Shown here piece after piece: positions 1 through 5,116 of a DNA stretch of 8,330 bases. The notes beneath the pieces were generated by a model that did not search any database, was not told where the DNA came from, and saw nothing but the letters and a program-made list of their open reading frames with translations. Source of the stretch: Bermanella sp034111105 (GTDB taxonomy: Bacteria > Pseudomonadota > Gammaproteobacteria > Pseudomonadales > Oceanobacteraceae); NCBI GenBank assembly GCA_034111105.1, contig JAWUXY010000141.1, positions 1-8,330 on the forward strand, in the 5' to 3' direction. The position numbers and the translations under genes were made by a program. Position 1 is the first letter of the stretch; every line of letters begins with the position of its first letter.

Positions 1-1053
1 GAACGTTTTAATAAGGCTTTGTGGGGACCAACAATCCGCTATTTGATCTGCTTCAACAGCGGTAACAAAGACCTGACATTCTAATTCTTCTAGGAGGCTA
101 CATAAAGCTTTTCTGTGGTTAATATCCAGTTCTGCGCATAAATCGTCTACAAGGAATATACAAGGGCGATTTGAGGCCTCTCTATAGATCTGTGCCTGTG
201 CTAATTTAAGTGCGCACACGACCATTTTCTGCTGTCCACGAGATAGAACCTCCATTGCGGGCAGTTTATTCGCTTTAATGCGTAAATCCGCTCGCTGCGG
301 CCCTAACTGGGTAAACCCCATTTTAAGATCGCTCAACCAGCTTTCTTCTAGTAATTCGTAGTAATCTCTATCTTTACCCCAACCTTGGTAAAACCCCATG
401 GATATCCCTAAGTCAGGATTCAGCCTATCCATAAAATCATCAAATACGGGTTTCAGACGCTTAATATACATCTGACGGGAATTGTTAATAATGTCAGCAT
501 GCTTAGCCAATGACTCGTGCCAAACTAACCGTTCTGTCTCGCTAGCCCCACCACTTCGTAATAATGCATTACGGGTTTGATGTGCTTTTTTAAAGTTACG
601 CCATACATTGATAAAGTTAGGTTCCACGTGGAACACTCCCCAATCAATGTATTCTCGCCTAAGTTGAGGGCTCCCCTCTAATAAGCGAAACATTGTAGGA
701 TCAAGCAACTGAATCGGTAATATAGACGCGAGCTCTGCAGCACTTTGCAGCCATTCCCCATTAAGCTTAATACGACGCTCACCTTTAATATTCCGCTCAA
801 CACCTAATTGATAGTGGCTCTTTTGAACACCCAGTTTGCAAAAGGCTGTTAAAGACTCAGTGCCATGCTGTATCAAATTCTTTTGTTTATGAGTCCGAAA
901 ACTTTTGCAGTAAGCCAAGTAATAAATGGCTTCTAACAAGCTGGTTTTACCCGAACCATTTTCGCCATAAATTAAATTGATTTGAGAGCTAGGCTCAAAG
1001 GAAAGCGGTGTTAAATTACGAACGCCTTGTAGCATCAGGCTATCAATACTCAT
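1..1053 (-). CDS. recF: DNA replication/repair protein RecF (3' end cut by window edge)
   Basis: RecF is an SMC-like ATPase that binds gapped or stalled-fork DNA and, with RecO and RecR, helps load RecA. The 351 visible codons have no internal stop. They show a Walker A motif GENGSGKT at residues 30-37, the conserved DWGVFHVEP segment around 137-145, GPQRADLRI around 250, the ABC signature LSRGQQK at 270-276 and Walker B IFLVDD ending at D303-D304, followed by the VFVTA block. RecF proteins are usually about 357-375 residues, so only some 10-20 C-terminal residues lie beyond base 1. The ATG at 1053 fits the family N-terminus (MSIDSLMLQGVRNL), but no clear Shine-Dalgarno precedes it, suggesting weak translation. 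It follows dnaN on the same strand after 252 bp containing a terminator-like hairpin, so it probably has its own promoter. Codons 140-145 overlap a parS-like palindrome. Confidence 0.96.
   Translation of the reverse strand, partial: MSIDSLMLQGVRNLTPLSFEPSSQINLIYGENGSGKTSLLEAIYYLAYCKSFRTHKQKNLIQHGTESLTAFCKLGVQKSHYQLGVERNIKGERRIKLNGEWLQSAAELASILPIQLLDPTMFRLLEGSPQLRREYIDWGVFHVEPNFINVWRNFKKAHQTRNALLRSGGASETERLVWHESLAKHADIINNSRQMYIKRLKPVFDDFMDRLNPDLGISMGFYQGWGKDRDYYELLEESWLSDLKMGFTQLGPQRADLRIKANKLPAMEVLSRGQQKMVVCALKLAQAQIYREASNRPCIFLVDDLCAELDINHRKALCSLLEELECQVFVTAVEADQIADCWSPQSLIKTF
620..635. other. parS: Candidate parS centromere site (ParB/Spo0J binding) inside recF
   Basis: Bases 621-634 read GTTCCACGTGGAAC, a perfect 14-bp palindrome identical to the core of the parS sequence known from Pseudomonas-type chromosomes (TGTTCCACGTGGAACA). 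The outer pair is G620 and A635, so 15 of 16 positions match. parS sites are bound by ParB, act in chromosome segregation and SMC loading, and are normally clustered near oriC; this one is about 3.3 kb from the nearest DnaA box. It is embedded in codons 140-145 of recF, encoding VFHVEP. ParB binding is inferred from sequence only; parA and parB are not in the window. Confidence 0.8.
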
Positions 1054-1305
1054 AAGTCATTGAATCTAAATATGTTTTTGAGGGTATGTGCAGTTAACTT
1101 AAGCGTCATTGAGGTCACAAAAATAATAGAATCCACAGTTTTCTAGCAATAGTTATCAACAAAGCAATTCGACTTCACACTTCGTTCAGATATAAAAAAA
1201 GGACTGAGATGCACATTTTATAACGTATAAATGTGCACATTCAGTCCTTTTTTAACGCAAAAGCTGTTGTATCAAAACAAGCAACTTTAATACTACATAG
1301 CCGCC
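1054..1305. other. dnaN-recF intergenic region
   Basis: This is 252 bp without a gene, between two genes that are adjacent or overlapping in many gammaproteobacteria. It contains a terminator-like hairpin near the dnaN end (1201-1247). Nearer recF are two DnaA-box-like sequences: TTATCAACA at 1153-1161 (one mismatch to TTATCCACA) and GAATCCACA at 1129-1137 (two mismatches). A recF promoter should lie here. The best -10 candidate on the minus strand is TATTAT at 1128-1123, but no convincing -35 is properly spaced (TTGCTA at 1149-1144 leaves only 15 bp), so I do not call it. No open reading frame of note is present. Confidence 0.6.
1194..1253 (-). terminator. Bidirectional-type terminator after dnaN
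   Basis: On the minus strand, 53 nt after the dnaN stop, GGACTGA (1247-1241) pairs with TCAGTCC (1207-1201). After a small 3/2 internal loop, a further 9-bp TGCACATTT stem and a few A-T pairs close the hairpin. It is followed by seven T residues (A-tract 1194-1200 on the + strand). On the + strand the same hairpin is followed by six T residues (1248-1253), so it could stop transcription in either direction. Its position implies that the dnaA-dnaN transcript ends before recF. Confidence 0.82.
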
Positions 1306-2409
1306 TTACAGACGCATCGGCATAACAACATAAAGGGAATCGCCACCCTCTACTTCTTCCATTACCGCAGAAGAGTTTGCATCCGCCAGGGTCATCTTCA
1401 TATCGTCGCCATCAAGCACCGACAATACATCTTGTAAGTAACTGACATTAAAGCCAATTTCTAAAGAGTCATACTGATAATCAACACCAATGCTTTCTTC
1501 CGCTTGCTCCTGCTCAGGGTTATTTGCAACCACTTGCAAAGAGTTTTCATCTAGCAGCAAACGCACACCACGGTATTTCTCATTAGAAAGTATGGCGGTA
1601 CGTTGAAAAACATGACGCAACGCTTGGCGATCAGCAATCAATACTTTATTACCGTTACGGGGAATAACACGCTCGTAGTCAGGGAATTTACCGTCTACCA
1701 ATTTAGAGGTGAACGTATACTCACCCACTTTTGCACGAATGTGGTTATTGCTTAACATCAGCTCAACGGTGGACTCTGGGTCCGTCATTAACTTAGCAAG
1801 CTCTAAAACCGCTTTACGCGGTACGATGACTTGAGTTTTGCCTTCCATTTCTAGGTCAACGGGTACACCACAAGTGGCCAAACGATGGCCGTCTGTGGCA
1901 ACTGCACGTAGCTGATCGGCCTTAACCTCTAATAACAATCCGTTAAGGTAGTAGCGAACGTCCTGTTGTGCCATAGCAAAGGCAGTGCGATCAATAACAC
2001 GGCGTAACTGCGCCTGAGGCACATTAACGGTAATCGTCGCTTCAATATCGTCAACGTTAGGGAATTCATTGGCAGGTAAGCTCGATAATACAAACTTACT
2101 GCGACCCGCTTGTAATTGAACTCTGTGGTCATCTTGGCTAATCACAATGGTGCTTTGATCAGGCAGAGACTTACAAATATCCATTAATTTTTTAGCAGGA
2201 ACGGTGATATCACCATCCACACCTGGTTCTAATAATTGCGCGCTACCCACCATTTCTACTTCAAGATCAGTACCTGTCAGTGACAATTGATCACCTTTAA
2301 CTTCAAGGAGAACATTAGACAGTACAGGTAATGTTTGACGACGTTCAACAACGCCGGCAACCAACTGTAGTGGCTTAAGTAGGGCTTCCCTAGTGATTGT
2401 GAATTTCAT
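1306..2409 (-). CDS. dnaN: DNA polymerase III beta subunit (sliding clamp)
   Basis: The beta clamp forms a homodimeric ring around DNA. It tethers DNA polymerase III and other partners (MutS, DNA ligase, Hda) that carry clamp-binding motifs. The 367-residue protein is one residue longer than the 366-residue E. coli clamp and has the three repeated clamp folds at roughly 1-120, 121-246 and 247-367. Residues forming the partner-binding pocket are visible: T172 and L177 in ATDGHRLA, P243 and V248 in FPDYERVIP, and V361 and M363 in the C-terminal YVVMPMRL. The ATG start gives the family N-terminus MKFTITRE, with AAAGG just upstream. It lies 14 bp after the dnaA stop, consistent with one dnaA-dnaN operon, and is followed by a terminator hairpin. 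I see no anomaly in the protein. Confidence 0.99.
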   Translation of the reverse strand: MKFTITREALLKPLQLVAGVVERRQTLPVLSNVLLEVKGDQLSLTGTDLEVEMVGSAQLLEPGVDGDITVPAKKLMDICKSLPDQSTIVISQDDHRVQLQAGRSKFVLSSLPANEFPNVDDIEATITVNVPQAQLRRVIDRTAFAMAQQDVRYYLNGLLLEVKADQLRAVATDGHRLATCGVPVDLEMEGKTQVIVPRKAVLELAKLMTDPESTVELMLSNNHIRAKVGEYTFTSKLVDGKFPDYERVIPRNGNKVLIADRQALRHVFQRTAILSNEKYRGVRLLLDENSLQVVANNPEQEQAEESIGVDYQYDSLEIGFNVSYLQDVLSVLDGDDMKMTLADANSSAVMEEVEGGDSLYVVMPMRL

Positions 2410-2423
2410 GCCTTTCCCACTCT

Positions 2424-3857
2424 TTAACTGGTCAGTGACCGCAATAGGTTTTTATAATCTTCGCTGATGTCTGCGTTGATCTCACGCAGTTCTTTTATTT
2501 TGCGAACGCCGTGCAGAACCGTTGTGTGGTCCCGCCCACCAAAAGCATTGCCAATTTCAGGCAAGCTATGATTGGTTAATTCTTTACTTAATGCCATGGC
2601 AACTTGTCTTGGCCTGGCGATCGAACGAGACCGACGCTTAGATAGTACGTCGTACACCTTAATTTTGTAATATTCGGCAACGATACGTTGGATATTATCA
2701 ATACTGACCTGCTTGTCTTGTAATGCCAATAGGTCTTTTAAGCTTTCTTTGATAAATGGCAACGTTATTTTAGACCCAGTGAAGGCTGAGTTCGCAATAA
2801 CACGCTTTAAAGCGCCTTCTAACTCTCGAACATTGCTTCGAATTTTTTGTGCCACAAAGAAAGCCGCCTCATGAGGAAGATCGATTCCCTCTTGTTCTGC
2901 TTTCTTCATTAATATGGCAACACGAGTTTCTAACTCAGGTGGCTCAACCGCTACAGTTAAACCCCAGCCAAAACGACTTTTCAGTCGGTCTTCTAAGCCG
3001 TTAATTTCTTTAGGGTAGCGGTCACAGGTTAAAATCATCTGTTGGCCGCCCTCTAATAAGGCATTAAAGGTATGGAAGAACTCTTCTTGGCTGCGCTCTT
3101 TGCCTGCAAAAAACTGGATATCATCGATCAATAAAGCATCAACAGAGCGGTAATAGCGTTTAAACTCATTAATCGCATTTAACTGTAATGCTTTTACCAT
3201 ATCAGCAACAAAGCGCTCAGAGTGTAAGTACACTACCTTAGCATTAGGGTTTTCACTTTGTATGTGGTTGCCCACAGCGTGCATTAAGTGAGTCTTACCT
3301 AGGCCAACACCACCATATATAAAGAGTGGGTTGTAAGAGCCGCCTGCGTTCTGAGAAACTTGCTGAGCAGCTGCATGAGCGAGCTGATTCGATTTACCTT
3401 CTACAAAGCTATCAAAGGTAAAACGTTTATTAAGACTACTTTGATGCTGAATGCTGCCTTCAACCTGAACTTTACGTTTAGGCTCTTTAATAGCAGCAGG
3501 CGCTCTTGTAGCCCTAGGGGTTCGTTCGGTTTTTTGGGTAGCAACAGCCTGCGCACGAGCTTCTGCTTTAGGTGCAGGTTTAATAGGCGCGGGGGCTATA
3601 AAAGCAGGTGTACTTGATTGAGCACCGATATCTAACTGGAAAGATAAAACCTGTCCACCGTTCAATTCTTCTAATAAAGATTGAATACGATTAGAAAACT
3701 TATCTTTCACCCAGTCTTTTACAAATCGATTAGGCGCAGACACAACCAAGCCAGAATCAGATTCACTGGCTCTTAGTGGGCGTATCCAGGTATTAAATTG
3801 TTGTGCTGGTAACTCATCTTGTAAGCACCTGACACATTCATCCCATAATGCCAGCAC
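2424..3857 (-). CDS. dnaA: Chromosomal replication initiator protein DnaA
   Basis: DnaA binds DnaA boxes at oriC as an ATP-bound oligomer, melts the AT-rich region and recruits DnaB helicase. The 477-residue protein has domain I at about 1-75 (DELPAQQFNTWIRPL, SAPNRFVKDWV), a variable Lys/Ala/Pro-rich linker at about 80-140, the AAA+ domain with Walker A GGVGLGKTH (182-190), Walker B LLIDDIQF (242-249), the arginine-finger segment RLKSRFGWG (291-299) and sensor 2 SNVRELEGAL (341-350), and the DNA-binding domain IV with GGRDHTTVLH (440-449). The start is GTG: an in-frame stop lies six codons upstream with no other start between, and GGAG sits 7 nt before it. The gene reads away from oriC and is co-directional with dnaN. 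A perfect DnaA box covers its promoter, so autoregulation is likely. Confidence 0.99.
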   Translation of the reverse strand: MLALWDECVRCLQDELPAQQFNTWIRPLRASESDSGLVVSAPNRFVKDWVKDKFSNRIQSLLEELNGGQVLSFQLDIGAQSSTPAFIAPAPIKPAPKAEARAQAVATQKTERTPRATRAPAAIKEPKRKVQVEGSIQHQSSLNKRFTFDSFVEGKSNQLAHAAAQQVSQNAGGSYNPLFIYGGVGLGKTHLMHAVGNHIQSENPNAKVVYLHSERFVADMVKALQLNAINEFKRYYRSVDALLIDDIQFFAGKERSQEEFFHTFNALLEGGQQMILTCDRYPKEINGLEDRLKSRFGWGLTVAVEPPELETRVAILMKKAEQEGIDLPHEAAFFVAQKIRSNVRELEGALKRVIANSAFTGSKITLPFIKESLKDLLALQDKQVSIDNIQRIVAEYYKIKVYDVLSKRRSRSIARPRQVAMALSKELTNHSLPEIGNAFGGRDHTTVLHGVRKIKELREINADISEDYKNLLRSLTS

Positions 3858-3864
3858 GGCAGGA

Positions 3865-3868
3865 CTCC
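3865..3868 (-). promoter_or_regulatory. Shine-Dalgarno of dnaA, supporting the GTG start
   Basis: On the minus strand GGAG (3868-3865) lies 7 nt before the GTG at 3857-3855. The only nearby ATG (3870-3868) is in another frame. Together with the upstream in-frame TAA, this fixes the GTG as the start. Confidence 0.75.
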
Positions 3869-3886
3869 ATCTTTAAACAGCAGAGC

Positions 3887-3915
3887 ATTGTACCAATATT
3901 ATTAAAGTTATCCAC
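3887..3915 (-). promoter_or_regulatory. Putative dnaA promoter (extended -10)
   Basis: On the minus strand TGGTACAAT (3895-3887) is an extended -10 element, with TACAAT one base from TATAAT and TG one base upstream of it. No good -35 is present at 17-bp spacing; that position (3915-3910) lies inside a perfect DnaA box. The predicted transcript start is near 3880, giving a leader of about 20-25 nt before the GTG. The arrangement suggests repression by DnaA itself. This is inferred from sequence only. Confidence 0.55.
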
Positions 3916-3916
3916 A
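3908..3916 (+). promoter_or_regulatory. DnaA box, perfect consensus
   Basis: TTATCCACA matches the high-affinity DnaA box exactly. It overlaps the -35 position of the putative dnaA promoter, so it may serve both initiation and dnaA autorepression. Confidence 0.9.
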
Positions 3917-3934
3917 GAAACTCGGCAAAAGTGC

Positions 3935-3943
3935 TGTGGATTA
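3935..3943 (-). promoter_or_regulatory. DnaA box, one mismatch
   Basis: The + strand reads TGTGGATTA, so the box is TAATCCACA on the minus strand, one mismatch from TTATCCACA. Confidence 0.7.
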
Positions 3944-3947
3944 CCTA

Positions 3948-3956
3948 TGTGTATAG
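3948..3956 (-). promoter_or_regulatory. Weak DnaA box
   Basis: The + strand reads TGTGTATAG, so the box is CTATACACA on the minus strand, two mismatches from TTATCCACA. It is called mainly because it sits in a cluster of same-orientation boxes. Confidence 0.45.
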
Positions 3957-3968
3957 TCGGGATAGAAA

Positions 3969-3977
3969 TGTGAATAA
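3969..3977 (-). promoter_or_regulatory. DnaA box, relaxed consensus
   Basis: The + strand reads TGTGAATAA, giving TTATTCACA on the minus strand. This fits the relaxed consensus TTWTNCACA. Confidence 0.75.
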
Positions 3978-3996
3978 CCGACGACTTTCAATGACA

Positions 3997-4005
3997 TGTG
4001 TATAA
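3997..4005 (-). promoter_or_regulatory. DnaA box, relaxed consensus
   Basis: The + strand reads TGTGTATAA, giving TTATACACA on the minus strand. This fits the relaxed consensus TTWTNCACA. Confidence 0.75.
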
Positions 4006-4096
4006 CCCCTGTTTTCATCAACAAGTTATCTTGTGCTTCTGCTCAGCTTTTACGCCTTATATACAAATGTTACTATCTCTGTAAAGCATTGTGTTT

Positions 4097-4134
4097 AAAG
4101 GGCTTTAGCCTGTTATCCACAGAAAAGGGCTTTA
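4097..4134 (+). repeat. 11-bp direct repeat flanking the DUE-proximal DnaA box
   Basis: AAAGGGCTTTA occurs at 4097-4107 and again at 4124-4134, 27 bp apart start to start. The perfect DnaA box 4113-4121 lies between the copies, and the second copy abuts the AT-rich region. Function is unknown. Confidence 0.7.
4113..4121 (+). promoter_or_regulatory. DnaA box, perfect consensus, next to the unwinding region
   Basis: TTATCCACA lies 9 bp before the start of the G-free AT-rich segment. By position it is the box most likely to anchor the DnaA filament that opens the duplex. Confidence 0.9.
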
Positions 4135-4260
4135 CCATTAATAATAACTAATCATAAATAAACATATAAAACATAAATATATATATTAATTAATAATACT
4201 TAACTAAGTTAAAAAACGAATTTCAGAAAAAATGAATTAAATACGAATTAACCAAAAGAT
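4131..4260. other. AT-rich DNA unwinding element (DUE)
   Basis: Only 9 of the 80 bases 4131-4210 are G or C, and the + strand has no G from 4131 to 4207. The first part reads as triplets TTA CCA TTA ATA ATA (4132-4146) directly after a short GC cluster (4127-4130) and the DnaA box at 4113. Alternating AT and palindromic stretches follow (ATTAATTAAT 4185-4194; TTAAC-TAA-GTTAA 4200-4212). Three GAATT repeats lie at 4218, 4234 and 4245. Low melting stability plus its place beside DnaA boxes supports the call. Confidence 0.82.
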
Positions 4261-4265
4261 TGATT
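4253..4265 (-). promoter_or_regulatory. Possible IHF binding site
   Basis: On the minus strand AATCAATCTTTTG matches the IHF core consensus WATCAANNNNTTR fully. IHF bends DNA at many gammaproteobacterial origins. The consensus is degenerate and matches arise easily in AT-rich DNA, and the site overlaps the start of the rpmH -35 element, so this is tentative. Confidence 0.4.
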
Positions 4266-4292
4266 GAATACATTGGCTGTTTTCAATACAAT
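4264..4292 (+). promoter_or_regulatory. Putative sigma-70 promoter of the rpmH operon
   Basis: TTGAAT (4264-4269) and TACAAT (4287-4292) are separated by 17 bp and match the -35 and -10 consensus at 4/6 and 5/6 positions. The predicted start near 4299 leaves a leader of about 38 nt before rpmH. Confidence 0.6.
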
Positions 4293-4336
4293 CCGCTCCC
4301 TTATTTTTATTGTTAATCCAGTTTGAGAGACAAGGC

Positions 4337-4471
4337 ATGAAACGTACTTTTCAACCTAGCGTGCTAAAGCGCAAACGTACTCACGGTTTCCGCGCACGTA
4401 TGGCAACCAAAAGCGGTCGTCAAATTTTGGCTCGTCGCCGTGCCAAAGGCCGTAAACAACTTACTGCTTAA
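4337..4471 (+). CDS. rpmH: 50S ribosomal protein bL34
   Basis: A 44-residue, very basic protein of the large ribosomal subunit. It begins MKRTFQPSVLKRKRTHGFRAR and continues with the family pattern RMATKSGRQILARRRAKGRK. The usual bL34 length is 44-46 residues, so the gene is complete. It is too short for many gene callers but unmistakable. The ATG follows GAGAGACAAGGC, with AAGG very close to the start. It is the first gene right of oriC, and rnpA starts 5 nt after its stop, the conserved rpmH-rnpA arrangement. Confidence 0.98.
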   Translation: MKRTFQPSVLKRKRTHGFRARMATKSGRQILARRRAKGRKQLTA

Positions 4472-4476
4472 TCGCA

Positions 4477-4866
4477 ATGACCAGCACGGTATTCCCGCGC
4501 CACGTTAGACTTCTGACGGCAGGGGATTATCGAAGGGTATTCGACCAAGCAGACGCCAAAGCCCAATCGAAGCAAATCCTAATTCTTGCAAGACGCAATG
4601 AATTAGGGCCTGCCAGACTGGGCTTAGTTGTGGCGAAAAAACATGCCAAGCGAGCCGTTGATCGTAATGAGATCAAACGTATTGTGCGGGAGAGTTTTCG
4701 TCATCATCAGTTCGAGTTAGAAAACTTTGATTGTGTTGTACTGTCGCGAGCCGGTGCAAAAGATTTGGATAAAACCGAATTAAGACACATGGTGGACCAA
4801 CTTTGGACACGGTTAAGGCAAAAACCAAATGGCAACCGTTCCAGACAAAAACCACGTAAGCAATAA
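4477..4866 (+). CDS. rnpA: Ribonuclease P protein component
   Basis: RnpA is the small basic protein that joins the RNase P RNA to remove 5' leaders from tRNA precursors. The 129-residue protein has the expected N-terminal FPRHVRLLTAGDYRRVF, the central LGLVVAKKHAKRAVDRN and the RNR signature RNEIKRIVRESFR at 63-75 that contacts the RNA. A basic C-terminal tail makes it slightly longer than the 119-residue E. coli protein. The ATG lies 5 nt after the rpmH stop without a clear ribosome binding site, so translational coupling to rpmH is likely. Its last 38 nt overlap the start of yidD in another frame. Confidence 0.97.
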   Translation: MTSTVFPRHVRLLTAGDYRRVFDQADAKAQSKQILILARRNELGPARLGLVVAKKHAKRAVDRNEIKRIVRESFRHHQFELENFDCVVLSRAGAKDLDKTELRHMVDQLWTRLRQKPNGNRSRQKPRKQ

Positions 4867-5110
4867 ATCTTCGGTTTTAACCCATTTTATTGCCTTACCG
4901 ATCCGTTTTTACCGCATTGGTATCAGTCCTTTGTTACCAAGTCGTTGCCGACACCTCCCTACTTGTTCAGAATACGCCCTCGAAGCACTAGAAATGCATG
5001 GTCCTTTCCGTGGTCTGTGGCTAAGTATTAAGCGAATTGGTCGTTGTCATCCTTGGGGAACCCATGGATACGACCCAGTTCCCCATAAAGAATTATCTAA
5101 TAAGAGCTAA
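4829..5110 (+). CDS. yidD: Membrane protein insertion efficiency factor YidD
   Basis: YidD is a small inner-membrane-associated protein that assists YidC-dependent insertion of membrane proteins. The 93-residue sequence has the family features: IRFYRIGISPLL at about 25-36 (amphipathic helix), CRHLPTCSEYALEAL at 40-54 with C40 and C46, the RCHPW motif ending at W76, and GYDPVP at 80-85. The ATG at 4829 is the only standard start between an upstream in-frame stop (4814-4816) and the conserved region. This gives a 38-nt overlap with rnpA, with AAGG about 10 nt upstream. yidC follows 6 nt later. The first 17 or so residues are not conserved family sequence, so the start is slightly less certain than the gene. 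Confidence 0.95.
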   Translation: MATVPDKNHVSNKSSVLTHFIALPIRFYRIGISPLLPSRCRHLPTCSEYALEALEMHGPFRGLWLSIKRIGRCHPWGTHGYDPVPHKELSNKS

Positions 5111-5116
5111 TTATCA

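Larger units (their letters stand above)
3858..4336. other. oriC: Chromosomal replication origin oriC (dnaA-rpmH intergenic)
   Basis: This 479-bp gene-free stretch between divergent dnaA and rpmH holds two perfect DnaA boxes (3908-3916 and 4113-4121, both TTATCCACA on the + strand). Between them are four related boxes on the - strand (3935-3943, 3948-3956, 3969-3977, 3997-4005). Next come an extremely AT-rich segment (4131-4260), a match to the IHF consensus (4253-4265) and promoters facing outward on both sides. Position, box cluster and adjacent unwinding region match the dnaA-rpmH origins known in Pseudomonas. There are no GATC sites, so Dam/SeqA-type control at the origin is not indicated. 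Confidence 0.93.

Noticed and set aside
1123..1149. recF promoter TTGCTA-15-TATTAT on the minus strand
   Set aside because: The spacing is too short and the -35 match is poor. A promoter is expected in this gap but this one is not convincing.
1929..2132. 67-codon minus-strand frame within dnaN
   Set aside because: It lies in another frame of a fully supported sliding-clamp gene and has no conserved content.
3360..3617. 85-codon open frame on the + strand
   Set aside because: It is antisense to the dnaA linker and AAA+ region, with a Ser/Arg/Phe-rich composition typical of a reverse-frame shadow. It has no recognisable domain.
3956..3982. GTCGG/CCGAC short inverted repeat around the box at 3969
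   Set aside because: Five base pairs with a 17-nt spacer is within chance expectation.
4021..4034. ACAAG-TTAT-CTTGT inverted repeat in oriC
   Set aside because: Only a 5-bp stem and no T-tract; likely incidental, although it lies in the otherwise box-free gap of the origin.
4090..4098. TGTGTTTAA as another DnaA box in oriC
   Set aside because: Its reverse complement TTAAACACA breaks the relaxed consensus at position 4; too weak to call.
4673..4855. 60-codon minus-strand frame antisense to rnpA
   Set aside because: It covers the conserved RNR region of rnpA on the opposite strand and has no independent coding evidence.
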